Program-made: the position numbers and the translations under genes | NCBI GenBank assembly: GCA_001724425.1 | Contig: MEEK01000012.1 | Location: 1 to 64,000, forward strand | Length of the DNA stretch: 64,000 nt | Direction: 5' to 3' | DNA from: Microbacterium sp. SCN 70-27 | Lineage (GTDB): Bacteria; Actinomycetota; Actinomycetes; Actinomycetales; Microbacteriaceae | Notes under the pieces: generated by a model | Database searches by the model: none | Told to the model about the DNA's origin: nothing | What the model saw: the letters and a program-made list of their open reading frames with translations, nothing else | Shown: in pieces, positions 24,980 through 33,114 of the stretch | Layout: the number at the start of each line of letters is the position of its first letter | Numbering within the stretch: the first letter of the stretch is position 1

Positions 24980-26041
24980 TCAGCTGGAGCGGTCGACGAT
25001 GACGTGCGAGAGCTTCACGAGGGCGTCGCGCACGACTCCGGAGGGGATCGGGTCGAGGGCCGCCACGGCGGCATCCGCCCACTCGTACGCCTGGCGCCGC
25101 GTCTCTGCGGTCGCCGGATCGTCGCGCAGGTGCGTCATCGCCTCATCGAGGATCCCCGGGTCGGCGCCGTCGGCGATGCGGGCGACGCCGTCGTCGATCG
25201 TCGCCTTGAGCGCACGCGAGGCCGGGTCGGACGCCCGCCCGAGGAGGAGATACGGCATGGTCGGCACGCCCGCGCGCAGGTCGGTGCCCGGGACCTTGCC
25301 GGTCTCGTCCGGGTTCGGCGACAGGTCGATGACGTCGTCGAGCAGCTGGAAGGCGATGCCGACCTTCTCGCCGTACTCGAGCATCGGGAGGCGGTACTCC
25401 GACGGTGCATCGGAGAAGAGGATGCCGGCCTGCGCGGATGCCGCGATGAGCGATCCCGTCTTGTCGGCGAGCACCTTCAGGTAGAACTGCACGGGATCAT
25501 CGCCCGCCTGCGCGCCGACCGTCTCATGCATCTGGCCGAGGACGAGCCGCTCGAACGTGTCGGCCTGCAGCCGGATGGCCCGCTCGCCGATCTGCGCCAT
25601 CAACTGGCTCGCCCGCGAGAAGAGCAGGTCGCCCGTGAGGATCGCGACGCTGTTGCCCCACACGGCGTGCGCGCTCGGCACCCCGCGGCGGACGTCCGCG
25701 CCGTCCATGACGTCGTCGTGGTAGAGCGACCCCAGGTGGGTCATCTCGAGCGCGGTCGCGCCGGCGATGACGTTCGGCGTCGTGCCCTCGCCGAGCTGCG
25801 CCGTGAGCAGCGTCAGCATGGGGCGCACGCGCTTGCCGCCCGCCTCGTAGAGGTAGCGGGTCGTGGCATCCGCCAGCGCGTCGCTCACGCGCAGCTCGCG
25901 GGCGAGCGTGTCCTCGACACGGTCGAGGCCGTCCTCGACGACACCGAGCAGTTTGCGCATGCGCGGGCCCGCGAGAACGCGCTCGGTCAGGCCCAGTTGG
26001 GCCGAGAGTCGCTCTCCGGAGGCGGGAAGGCTCGCAGTCAC
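24980..26041 (-). CDS. Polyprenyl diphosphate synthase (menaquinone side chain)
   Basis: 353 residues. The two aspartate-rich motifs of trans-prenyl synthases are present: LYHDDVMDGADVRRG (about 105-119) and FQLLDDVIDLSPNP (about 237-250), with GGKRVRPMLTLL near residue 70 and GDLLFSRASQL near 135. The enzyme extends farnesyl or geranylgeranyl diphosphate with IPP to a long chain. Its place directly downstream of menG on the same strand and near the other men genes supports supply of the menaquinone tail. Chain length cannot be read safely. The GTG start follows TAGGCT by 6 nt. Confidence 0.93.
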   Translation of the reverse strand: MTASLPASGERLSAQLGLTERVLAGPRMRKLLGVVEDGLDRVEDTLARELRVSDALADATTRYLYEAGGKRVRPMLTLLTAQLGEGTTPNVIAGATALEMTHLGSLYHDDVMDGADVRRGVPSAHAVWGNSVAILTGDLLFSRASQLMAQIGERAIRLQADTFERLVLGQMHETVGAQAGDDPVQFYLKVLADKTGSLIAASAQAGILFSDAPSEYRLPMLEYGEKVGIAFQLLDDVIDLSPNPDETGKVPGTDLRAGVPTMPYLLLGRASDPASRALKATIDDGVARIADGADPGILDEAMTHLRDDPATAETRRQAYEWADAAVAALDPIPSGVVRDALVKLSHVIVDRSS

Positions 26042-26047
26042 GGACCC

Positions 26048-26053
26048 AGCCTA
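26048..26053 (-). promoter_or_regulatory. -10 box of the polyprenyl synthase gene
   Basis: TAGGCT on the minus strand, 6 nt from the GTG at 26041. It falls just before the menG stop, so the synthase has its own promoter. Confidence 0.6.
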
Positions 26054-26062
26054 CCCGGGCGT

Positions 26063-26782
26063 TCAGCGAGCGGCGTGGGGCTTGACGCCGCGGTGGAGCG
26101 CGACGATCCCGAACGTGAGGTTGCGGTGGGCGACCTCGGTCCACCCGGCACCGCGGATCCACGACGACAGCGTGACCTGGTCGGGCCAGTCGCGGATCGA
26201 CTCGTTCAGGTAGTCGTACGCGTCGGCATTGGTGCTCACGGTCTTCGCGACGAGCGGCAGGACGCGGTCGTTGTAGAAGCGGTAGAGGCCCGCGAACGCG
26301 GGGTTCTGCGGATGCGAGAACTCGCAGATCACGAGCTTGCCGCCGGGCGCCGTGACCCGGAGCATCTCGGCGAGCGCCTTCTTCGGGTCGTTGACGTTGC
26401 GGAGGCCGAACGAGATCGTCACCGCGTCGAACGTGTCGTCCTCGAACGGGAGCGCCGTGGCATCCGACAGCGTGAACTCGAGATTCGAGACGTCGCCGTG
26501 GCGGCGTCGACCCTCGGCGATCATGCCCGCGGAGAAGTCGCCCGCGACGACGTCCGCGCCGGAACGGGCGAGGCTGACCGAGCTCGCCCCCGTGCCGGCG
26601 GCGAGATCCAGAATGCGCTGGCCCGGCTTCGGGGCGACGGCGCGGGTCGTCGCGACGCGCCACAGCCGGTCCTGCCCGAGGCTCAGCACCGTGTTGGTGC
26701 GGTCGTAGCCACGGGCCACCTCGTCGAACATGCCGCTCACGCGGGCCGGGTCTTTGCCGAGGTCGGCGCGGTGCTCACTCAC
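26063..26782 (-). CDS. menG: Demethylmenaquinone methyltransferase
   Basis: 239 residues. UbiE/MenG signature: [20 protein letters not shown] near the N-terminus and [18 protein letters not shown] (AdoMet site, about 60-77), then [19 protein letters not shown] and [12 protein letters not shown]. It methylates demethylmenaquinone to menaquinone, the last step of the pathway, at the membrane surface. The GTG start follows TAGGAT by 6 nt, and it is divergent from menF. The polyprenyl synthase gene follows after 21 bp. Confidence 0.95.
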   Translation of the reverse strand: MSEHRADLGKDPARVSGMFDEVARGYDRTNTVLSLGQDRLWRVATTRAVAPKPGQRILDLAAGTGASSVSLARSGADVVAGDFSAGMIAEGRRRHGDVSNLEFTLSDATALPFEDDTFDAVTISFGLRNVNDPKKALAEMLRVTAPGGKLVICEFSHPQNPAFAGLYRFYNDRVLPLVAKTVSTNADAYDYLNESIRDWPDQVTLSSWIRGAGWTEVAHRNLTFGIVALHRGVKPHAAR

Positions 26783-26788
26783 CGTTCG

Positions 26789-26794
26789 ATCCTA
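26789..26794 (-). promoter_or_regulatory. -10 box of menG
   Basis: TAGGAT on the minus strand, 6 nt from the GTG at 26782. Confidence 0.6.
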
Positions 26795-26888
26795 CGTGCG
26801 GGCCGGGATGGGGCGGTTCAGTCGGGCGACTGCGGGGTGCGGAGCGGGGGGACAGGCCGCGCGCAGCGGACCGGGCCCGGGCGCGGAT

Positions 26889-26894
26889 TAGGCT
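26889..26894 (+). promoter_or_regulatory. -10 box of menF
   Basis: TAGGCT, 6 nt before the GTG at 26901; divergent from menG across 118 bp. Confidence 0.6.
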
Positions 26895-26900
26895 GGGCGG

Positions 26901-28163
26901 GTGAGCGACACGTCCCCGAGCCCGGCGCGGTTGCGGGTGATCACCGGCGAGATCGCGCCGCTCGGTGACCTGCTCGAGTACGCCGATCCGCACGATCCGC
27001 TGGTCTGGACCCGCCGCGGCGCGTGGCTCGTCGGCGTGGGCGCGGCCCTCACTCTGACGGCCCCGGGGACGGATGCCACGGGGCTCGCCGCGCAGTGGCG
27101 ACGGGTCGCGGATGCCGCGGTCATCGACGATCACGTCGGCGTCACCGGATCCGGCCTCGTCGCCTTCGGAGCGCTCCCCTTCGACACGGCCTCCGCCGCG
27201 CCGGCCGTGCTGACCGTCCCGCACCTCGTCATCGGCCACCGCGGCGAGCGCACCTGGGCGACGTGGGTGCTCCAGGATGCCGGTGAGCCCGACCCCGACG
27301 AACCGCGCACCGTCCCGTTCGGCCCGCACTGGTCCGCCGCCGTCGGGCCGGGCGCACTGACCCCCGAGGGCTACCAGGCGGCCGTGCGCGCGGGGCTCGA
27401 CGCGATCTCCGCCGGCGAGGTCAGCAAGGTCGTCCTCGCCCGCGACATCGTGGGCACGGTCCCGGCCGGCGCGGACCTCCGCCGCCTCGTCCGATCGCTC
27501 GCCGGCGGCTACCCGGACACGTGGGTCTACGCCGTCGACGGGCTGATCGGCGCGAGCCCGGAGACCCTCGTCACCGTCGCCGGCGGCACGGTGACCGCGC
27601 GGGTCCTCGCCGGCACCGTCGCCCGCGGCGCGGACCCGGACACCGACCGAGAGGCGGCGCTCGCCCTGGCATCCAGCGAGAAGGACCTCGCCGAGCACGG
27701 CTACGCCGTGCGGAGCCTCGTCGACGCCCTCACCCCGCTCACGTCGGCCCTCGCCGCGAGCGAGCAGCCGTTCACGCTGCCCCTGCCGAACGTCTGGCAC
27801 CTCGCGACCGACGTCGAGGCGACGCTCGCGGGCGCGACCTCCGCACTCGACCTCCTCGGCGTCCTGCACCCCACGGCCGCCGTGGCGGGAACGCCGACGG
27901 ATGCCGCGGTCGCGGCCATCCGCCGCATCGAGCCCTCCGACCGCGGGCGCTACGCCGGCCCGGTCGGCTGGATCGACGCGCACGGCGACGGCGAGTGGGC
28001 GATCGCTCTGCGGGGCGCGCAGTTCGACCTCGCCGCAGCGACCGACGCGGGCATCCCTTTCACGGCTCACGCAGGCGCCGGGATCGTCGCCGGCAGCGAC
28101 CCCGAGGCCGAACTCCTCGAGACGCGCGTGAAGTTCCGTCCGATCGTCGACGCCCTCGCCTGA
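26901..28163 (+). CDS. menF: Isochorismate synthase
   Basis: 420 residues. The chorismate-binding domain fills the C-terminal 260 residues: EVSKVVLARDIVGTV, YAVDGLIGASPETLVTV, GTVARGADPDTDREAA, HPTAAVAGTPTDAAV and GRYAGPVGWIDAHGDGEW. These mark the MenF/EntC/DhbC group, which isomerises chorismate to isochorismate. With menG, menD and the other men genes around it, the menaquinone role is favoured over siderophore synthesis. It stands alone on the plus strand and a 20-bp palindrome lies 47 bp beyond its stop. Confidence 0.93.
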   Translation: MSDTSPSPARLRVITGEIAPLGDLLEYADPHDPLVWTRRGAWLVGVGAALTLTAPGTDATGLAAQWRRVADAAVIDDHVGVTGSGLVAFGALPFDTASAAPAVLTVPHLVIGHRGERTWATWVLQDAGEPDPDEPRTVPFGPHWSAAVGPGALTPEGYQAAVRAGLDAISAGEVSKVVLARDIVGTVPAGADLRRLVRSLAGGYPDTWVYAVDGLIGASPETLVTVAGGTVTARVLAGTVARGADPDTDREAALALASSEKDLAEHGYAVRSLVDALTPLTSALAASEQPFTLPLPNVWHLATDVEATLAGATSALDLLGVLHPTAAVAGTPTDAAVAAIRRIEPSDRGRYAGPVGWIDAHGDGEWAIALRGAQFDLAAATDAGIPFTAHAGAGIVAGSDPEAELLETRVKFRPIVDALA

Positions 28164-28209
28164 CGCGCAGCGCGCTGTCTCCCTCGCGCCGGCGGATCGC
28201 CCGACCTAC

Positions 28210-28229
28210 CATCGACGTGAACGTCGATG
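28210..28229. repeat. Perfect 9-bp palindrome with 2-nt centre
   Basis: CATCGACGT-GA-ACGTCGATG in the 152-bp spacer between menF and ppk2, whose genes converge. It may be a terminator-like hairpin, but there is no T-tract, or a protein site. The rest of this spacer shows nothing else. Confidence 0.5.
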
Positions 28230-28315
28230 TCGAGACCGCGCGTCCCGCACCCGCCCTCTCTCGCCCTCGCCGCGGCGGAGACCGGTCGGGGGCGGGGCGC
28301 GCCTCCCTCGGAGAG

Positions 28316-29179
28316 TCAGGTCGCCGCGAGCCGCTTCTTCTCCACCGCGACGTCGAAGTCCGCGGGCGGCCACTGCGGATCGATGTCTTCGAGGGCGTCC
28401 AGGAGCAGCGCCTGCACGGCGAGGCGCGCGTACCACTTGGCATCCGCCGGCACGACGTACCACGGCGCATCCGGCGTCGACGTGCGGTCGAACACGGTCT
28501 GATACGCCTCCATGTAGGCAGGCCACAGCTTCCGCTCGTCGACGTCGCCGGGGTTGTACTTCCAGTACTTGTCGGGGCGGTCGAGCCGCTCCATGAGGCG
28601 CGCCTTCTGCTCCTCGGGCGAGATGTGCAGCATGACCTTGACGATGCGGGTCCCGGCATCCGTCACGCGCTTCTCGAAGTCGACGATCGCACCGTAGCGC
28701 CGGTCGATCTCCTCCGCGGATGCCAGTGCGCGCACCCGACCGATGAGCACATCCTCGTAGTGCGACCGGTCGAACACGCCGATGTAGCCGGGCTGTGGGA
28801 GCTGCTTCTCGATGCGCCACAGGAAGTCGTGCGCGCGCTCCTGCGCCGTGGGCGCCTTGAACGCCGCGAGGTGCACGCCCTGCGGATCGACCGAACCGAT
28901 GACGTGCCGCACGATCCCGCCCTTTCCGGCCGAGTCCATCGCCTGCAGGACGAGCAGCACCGCGGGGGCGTTCTCCTCGACGCGGCTCTGCGCGAACAGC
29001 CGCTCCTGCAGGTCGTCGAGCTCGGCGGCGCCGGCGTCGAGGTCGGCCTGTCCCTGCTTCTTGCCGCCCGTGAATCCGGGGGTCGTGTCGGGGTCGACGT
29101 CGGCGAGGCGGAAGCCCTCGCCGACGCGCAGCAGGACGCCGGGATCGCCCGTCCACCTGGTCTGGCTCTTCGCTGTCAT
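28316..29179 (-). CDS. ppk2: Polyphosphate kinase 2 family protein
   Basis: 287 residues. The PPK2 domain has the Walker A-like LQAMDSAGKGGIVRHVIG (about 75-92), the Walker B region VFDRSHYEDVLIGRVR, the lid residues in ISPEEQKARLMERLDRP and the aromatic KYWKYNPGDVDERK. PPK2 enzymes use polyphosphate to phosphorylate nucleoside mono- or diphosphates, or the reverse. The single-domain length fits class I (diphosphate substrates) or III; the sequence alone does not settle it. The ATG at 29179 follows CACAAT by 6 nt, a variant of the -10 pattern. It lies inside the men region without evident link to it. Confidence 0.92.
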   Translation of the reverse strand: MTAKSQTRWTGDPGVLLRVGEGFRLADVDPDTTPGFTGGKKQGQADLDAGAAELDDLQERLFAQSRVEENAPAVLLVLQAMDSAGKGGIVRHVIGSVDPQGVHLAAFKAPTAQERAHDFLWRIEKQLPQPGYIGVFDRSHYEDVLIGRVRALASAEEIDRRYGAIVDFEKRVTDAGTRIVKVMLHISPEEQKARLMERLDRPDKYWKYNPGDVDERKLWPAYMEAYQTVFDRTSTPDAPWYVVPADAKWYARLAVQALLLDALEDIDPQWPPADFDVAVEKKRLAAT

Positions 29180-29289
29180 GGGGACATTGTGGTCGATCGG
29201 GCGCTCCGCGGGGAGGAGGTCGGCGCCCTGACGAGGAGACACGGAGGGGCCGGCCCGGCACGGCGCTCGCGGAGCGGCGGCGCGGAAGC

Positions 29290-31092
29290 TCAGCGCGCGA
29301 GCGCGACCTCGATGACCTGCGGCCCGGTGACGGGAGATGTCAGCGCCTGGTCGAGCTCGGTGCGCGTCGTCGGCGCCACGTGCTCCCACCCGTACGCGGC
29401 GGCCAACTGCGCGAGTCGCGCCGCGTGCGGCGTGTAGAGCACGCGCTCCATCGCGGCGGGCGCGGCGGTCTGCGCGACCTCGAGTCCGTCGAAGATCGTG
29501 CCGCCGCCGTCGTTCCCGACGATGACCTGGATGCGCGGGCGCGCCTCGCCGGCGGGCAGCAGCAGCGCCCCGACGTCGTGCAGGAACGCGAGATCTCCGA
29601 TCAGCACGCGCGTCACGCCGGGCGCCCCGGACGACTGGCTCGCGATCGCGATGCCGAGCCCGGTCGCGATCGTCCCGTCGATCCCGGCGAGCCCGCGGTT
29701 CGCGTGCACCGCCACCTTCTTGCCGCCGAGCAGCTGGTCGGCGACGCGCACGAGGCGCGACGACGCGAACAGCAGCCGGTCGTGCGGCCAGGTGGCGCGC
29801 CACACGGCATCCACGAGCGTCGGCCGGTCGAGCGGAGCGCGGATCACGTCCATCTCCGCGTTGATCGCATCGAGCCGCTCGCGCGGTTCGGTGGAGGCGA
29901 GACCGTGCAGATCCGGGGCGGCGGGCGACAGATCGACGGATGCCGCGCGCGACGCCTGCATCCACGCGCCGAACCACGCGCGGTCCATGTCCCCGACGGC
30001 CGCGACGACGGCGTCGACCGCGGTCGTCGCACCGTTGAGGTTCAGCGGTTCCCCCGGCCCGCGCACCGCGAGCACGTCGACATCGTCGCGCGAAAGCAGC
30101 GCGTTCACCTCACGACTGAGCGTCGGATGCCCGAAGACGATCACCCGCTCGACGCGCCCGCCGAGGTCGGGATCGCTCAGCAGCGCGCGGTAGCCGTGCA
30201 CGAGGTTCCGCCCGAAACGGGAACCCGAGACGATCTCGGCCACGAGCGGCCAACCCCCCGCATGCGCGAGGGCCTCTGCCGCGCCGGAGGCATCCGCCCC
30301 CGCCACCACCAGCGTGCGCGGCCCGCGCTCGAGGATGTGCGGGTCGAGATCGGGATCGGTGGGTCGGTTCGACTCGCCGATGCCACCGCCGCCCTGGTAC
30401 AGCGCGCCGGAGGGGTCGGGCTCGGCCGGAGGCTCATCGGCCGGCTCGTCGGGGCCCGGAGGTGAGCAGGTCAGTTCAACTCCCGGCACGCCCAGCCACT
30501 CGGGGAGCTCGCCCGCGAGCGGCTCGCGGTACGGGAGGTTGAGATGCACGGGGCCGGCCTGGCGCGTCCCCGCGCCGAGCGCGGCCGCGACGGCGTCGGC
30601 GGCGACCTGGCGGAGCATCGCGGACTGCTCCCCCGTGCCGTCGTCGTCGACCTCCTCCGGCACGGGAAGGTCCGCCTCGAGCCGCACGCTCGGCGCGAAC
30701 AGGCCGGGCTGCCGGGTCGTCTGGTTCGCGCCGACGCCGCGCAGCTCCGGCGGACGGTCGGCGGTGAGCAGCAGCAGGGGGACGCCCGCGTGGTGCGCCT
30801 CGAGCGCCGCCGGGAGCAGATTCGCGACCGCCGTTCCCGACGTGCAGACGACTGCGGCGGGCATCCCGGTCTCACGTCCGATGCCGAGCGCCGTGAACCC
30901 CGCGACCCGCTCGTCGATGCGGACGTGCATGGACAGTGCACCGCGCGCCTCGAACTCCGCGGCGACGAGGGCGAGCGCCTGCGAGCGCGACCCGGGGCTC
31001 ACGACGACGTGCCGGACCCCGCACTCGATCAGAGCGCCGAGGAGGGCGGCTGCGGCATCCGTCGCGGGAGCCGCCGCGGTGCGCGGCGCCAT
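29290..31092 (-). CDS. menD: SEPHCHC synthase (2-succinyl-5-enolpyruvyl-6-hydroxy-3-cyclohexene-1-carboxylate synthase)
   Basis: 600 residues. A thiamine-diphosphate enzyme that joins isochorismate and 2-oxoglutarate. N-terminal LIECGVRHVVVSPGSRSQAL and VCTSGTAVANLLPA with LTADRPPELRGVGANQTTRQ; the C-terminal ThDP region is ANRGLAGIDGTIATGLGIAI and VIVGNDGGGTIFDGLE. Between residues 230 and 260 lies a Pro/Glu/Asp-rich insert (PDEPADEPPAEPDPSG) that is not part of the usual fold. The start at 31092 is two bases after the stop of the preceding PLD_N gene; an alternative Met 36 nt upstream would overlap that gene. Confidence 0.95.
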   Translation of the reverse strand: MAPRTAAAPATDAAAALLGALIECGVRHVVVSPGSRSQALALVAAEFEARGALSMHVRIDERVAGFTALGIGRETGMPAAVVCTSGTAVANLLPAALEAHHAGVPLLLLTADRPPELRGVGANQTTRQPGLFAPSVRLEADLPVPEEVDDDGTGEQSAMLRQVAADAVAAALGAGTRQAGPVHLNLPYREPLAGELPEWLGVPGVELTCSPPGPDEPADEPPAEPDPSGALYQGGGGIGESNRPTDPDLDPHILERGPRTLVVAGADASGAAEALAHAGGWPLVAEIVSGSRFGRNLVHGYRALLSDPDLGGRVERVIVFGHPTLSREVNALLSRDDVDVLAVRGPGEPLNLNGATTAVDAVVAAVGDMDRAWFGAWMQASRAASVDLSPAAPDLHGLASTEPRERLDAINAEMDVIRAPLDRPTLVDAVWRATWPHDRLLFASSRLVRVADQLLGGKKVAVHANRGLAGIDGTIATGLGIAIASQSSGAPGVTRVLIGDLAFLHDVGALLLPAGEARPRIQVIVGNDGGGTIFDGLEVAQTAAPAAMERVLYTPHAARLAQLAAAYGWEHVAPTTRTELDQALTSPVTGPQVIEVALAR

Positions 31093-31093
31093 G

Positions 31094-31492
31094 TCAGCTG
31101 TGCGTGCCGTGCGGGTCGGCGTCGTCATCGTTCGATGTGGGCGCACCGCCCGCGGCATCCGGGTCGGGATCTTCCGCGTCGAGAGCGGCGAGTTCGGCCT
31201 CGAGGCGGCGGATGCGCTCATTGACGTCGCTCGTGGTCCCGGCCGAGCCGAGCGATCCGAGGAACGCCGGATCGTCGTCCGGCGCCCGCTGCACGGAGGC
31301 CGGGCGCAGCCGCCCGCGACCGACGACGAACCACAGGATCCCGCCGAGGACGGGGAACAGCACGACGATGAGCAGCCACACCGGCTTGTTCACGCCGCGG
31401 TGGCGGGTCGGCGGCAGCAGGGCGCAGTCGACGATGCTGTAGACCCAGAACGCGATCAGCAGCAGCAACGCCGGCAGGAGAATGCGCACCAC
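31094..31492 (-). CDS. Small membrane protein with phospholipase D N-terminal-type (PLD_N) domain
   Basis: 132 residues. Two membrane segments (about 3-20 and 38-58) flank DCALLPPTRHRGVNKPVW, the PLD_N signature seen in cardiolipin synthase leaders, but no phospholipase D catalytic motif follows. The cytoplasmic tail is acidic and helical, with RIRRLEAELAALDAED. Function is unknown. The GTG start follows TAGAAT by 6 nt. It sits directly upstream of menD, so the two are probably cotranscribed. Confidence 0.82.
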   Translation of the reverse strand: MVRILLPALLLLIAFWVYSIVDCALLPPTRHRGVNKPVWLLIVVLFPVLGGILWFVVGRGRLRPASVQRAPDDDPAFLGSLGSAGTTSDVNERIRRLEAELAALDAEDPDPDAAGGAPTSNDDDADPHGTHS

Positions 31493-31498
31493 CCCTCC

Positions 31499-31504
31499 AT
31501 TCTA
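31499..31504 (-). promoter_or_regulatory. -10 box of the PLD_N-menD unit
   Basis: TAGAAT on the minus strand, 6 nt from the GTG at 31492. Confidence 0.6.
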
Positions 31505-31593
31505 GGCGGGGCTCACGACGGCGGCCGGGGCTGCGGAGTTCGGCGGGGTTCGGCGGCGGGCCGGAGACTGACAGGCCCAGGAGCCTCGCGGCG

Positions 31594-31599
31594 TAGACT
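31594..31599 (+). promoter_or_regulatory. -10 box of the DUF4229 gene
   Basis: TAGACT, 6 nt before the ATG at 31606. Confidence 0.6.
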
Positions 31600-31605
31600 G
31601 ACGGC

Positions 31606-31881
31606 ATGCGTGTCCGCTCGGCCCTCGTCTACTCGGTGCTGCGCCTGGCTGCGTTCCTCGTGCCGTTCGGCATCATGATGCTCTTCCCCGTGATGCGCGA
31701 GTACTACTGGCTCGCCGCTGTCTTCGCGGCGCTCATCGGCCTCAGCCTGTCGGTGCTGTTCCTGCGACGGCCGCTCGATCAGATGACGTCGACGATGGGC
31801 CGCAGGCCGCGGCGGGTGACGGACGAAGACGTCGAGGACTCCGTCGCGGACGCCGCACCGGCTCCCGCCACCGACGAGTGA
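31606..31881 (+). CDS. DUF4229 small membrane protein
   Basis: 91 residues with two membrane helices: LRLAAFLVPFGIMMLF and YWLAAVFAALIGLSLSVLFL, then LRRPLDQMTSTM and an acidic tail ending in D-E. This matches the DUF4229 family, found next to menA and menD in many actinobacteria. Function is unknown; conserved placement suggests a link to membrane quinone synthesis, which is inference. It stands alone between menD's unit and menA. Confidence 0.8.
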   Translation: MRVRSALVYSVLRLAAFLVPFGIMMLFPVMREYYWLAAVFAALIGLSLSVLFLRRPLDQMTSTMGRRPRRVTDEDVEDSVADAAPAPATDE

Positions 31882-31897
31882 ACGCGGCGCGGGCCGC

Positions 31898-31955
31898 GCA
31901 CCGAGGCATCCGTCAGGCGGCGCAGGCCACGCACTGAGGCATCCGTCAGGCGACG
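31898..31955. repeat. Tandem duplication at the menA 3' end
   Basis: Two 25-bp copies differing at two positions, GCAC(C/T)GAGGCATCCGTCAGG then CG(G/A)CG, start 33 bp apart (31898 and 31931). The second contains the menA stop codon, so the first looks like a duplicated gene end. Confidence 0.7.
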
Positions 31956-32920
31956 AGCGCCCAGCAGAGGAAGCCCGCGAACATGAGCGACGTCACGCTC
32001 GTGAGCGTCAGGGCGACCACCAGTTCGCGCGCGGCGCGGTAGGTCCAGACGATGACGACGGCGCACACGGCGGGGATGAGCGCGATCATCGCGAGCCACG
32101 CGCGCGGGTAGAACGTCGCGAGGAAGACGACGACACCGAACGGCACCAGCATCAGCACGGAGAAGAGCACCTGCGTCGCGCGACGGCCGATACGGACGGT
32201 GAGGGTGCGCTTGCCGGCGACGCGGTCCTGGTCGATGTCGCGCAGGTTGTTGGCCAGCAGGACGGCGCACGCGAGGCATCCGAGCGCGACGGCGCCGAAC
32301 CAGGACTCCTGGGGCACGGAGCCGACCTGGACGAACGTCGTGCCGACCGTCGCGACGAGGCCGAAGAACACGAAGACGAACAGCTCGCCGAGGCCGGCGT
32401 AACCGTAGGGGCGCTTGCCGCCCGTGTAGAACCAGGCCGCGAGGAGGCAGGCCGCGCCGACCGCGAGCATCCACCAGTGGCCCGTGCGGATGACGATCGA
32501 GATGCCGGCGCCGGCCGCGATGCCGAAGAACACGACCGCCGCGAGCAGCACCGCACGCGGCGACGCCTTGCGGCTCGCTGTGAGTCGCGCCGGTCCGACG
32601 CGGTGGTCGTCCGTGCCGCGGATGCCGTCGCTGTAGTCGTTCGCGAAGTTCACGCCGATCTGGAGCGCGACCGCGACGATGAGGCAGCACAGGGCGATGA
32701 CCCAATGGAACGGGGTGTCTGTGATCTGCGCGGCACCCGTACCGAGGATCACGGGGGCGACGGCGAGCGGGAGGGTGCGCAGGCGCGCGGCGCCGATCCA
32801 GTCTCCGAGGGTCGCCGGGGCGACGTGCCGCGGGTCCTGAGACTGGTGGGATCGCTGGGGGTTGCCGTGATGCTTCTGCTTCGCCGGACCGCGCTTCTTC
32901 TTTCGGGTGCTGCCTGCCAC
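31946..32920 (-). CDS. menA: 1,4-dihydroxy-2-naphthoate polyprenyltransferase
   Basis: 324 residues. After a basic, non-family N-terminus of about 40 residues (KKKRGPAKQKHHGNPQ), eight or nine membrane helices follow. The UbiA-type Asp-rich motif is NFANDYSDGIRGTDDHRVGP (about 100-119), and the second is NNLRDIDQDRVAGKRTLTVR. MenA prenylates DHNA to demethylmenaquinone in the membrane. The GTG start follows TAGGAT by 6 nt, which supports the long basic N-terminus being translated. It converges with the DUF4229 gene. Confidence 0.95.
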   Translation of the reverse strand: MAGSTRKKKRGPAKQKHHGNPQRSHQSQDPRHVAPATLGDWIGAARLRTLPLAVAPVILGTGAAQITDTPFHWVIALCCLIVAVALQIGVNFANDYSDGIRGTDDHRVGPARLTASRKASPRAVLLAAVVFFGIAAGAGISIVIRTGHWWMLAVGAACLLAAWFYTGGKRPYGYAGLGELFVFVFFGLVATVGTTFVQVGSVPQESWFGAVALGCLACAVLLANNLRDIDQDRVAGKRTLTVRIGRRATQVLFSVLMLVPFGVVVFLATFYPRAWLAMIALIPAVCAVVIVWTYRAARELVVALTLTSVTSLMFAGFLCWALVA

Positions 32921-32926
32921 GGACAG

Positions 32927-32932
32927 ATCCTA
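32927..32932 (-). promoter_or_regulatory. -10 box of menA
   Basis: TAGGAT on the minus strand, 6 nt from the GTG at 32920. Confidence 0.6.
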
Positions 32933-33002
32933 TTCCGTCGGGCTCGGCGCGTGCGGTGCGGGCGGGCGCAGGCCGGCGCAGCGGCCGGCCGGGGCGGCTT
33001 GG

Positions 33003-33013
33003 CCCCCCCCCCC
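33003..33013. repeat. Run of 11 C
   Basis: A homopolymer in the 194-bp spacer between menE and menA, about 70 bp upstream of the menA -10 box. It could vary in length, or be a sequencing artefact. Confidence 0.6.
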
Positions 33014-33029
33014 ACGTGCCGGGCTGCTC

Positions 33030-33111
33030 CAAACTGCAGGATCAGGTGTGACTCAAGCCTGGCGAAGAGCCCACTCGGGCCCCACTGGTAACACCCGCTC
33101 CTGCAGTTTGG
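33030..33111. repeat. Inverted-repeat element, family B, copy 1
   Basis: Left arm CAAACTGCAGGATCAGGTGT; the right arm, reverse-complemented, is CAAACTGCAGGAGCGGGTGT (17 of 20 match). The left arm continues GAC and the right TAC. The same layout recurs at 40504-40586. It occupies the end of the spacer between menE and menA, stopping just short of the menE stop codon. Confidence 0.8.
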
Positions 33112-33114
33112 GAG

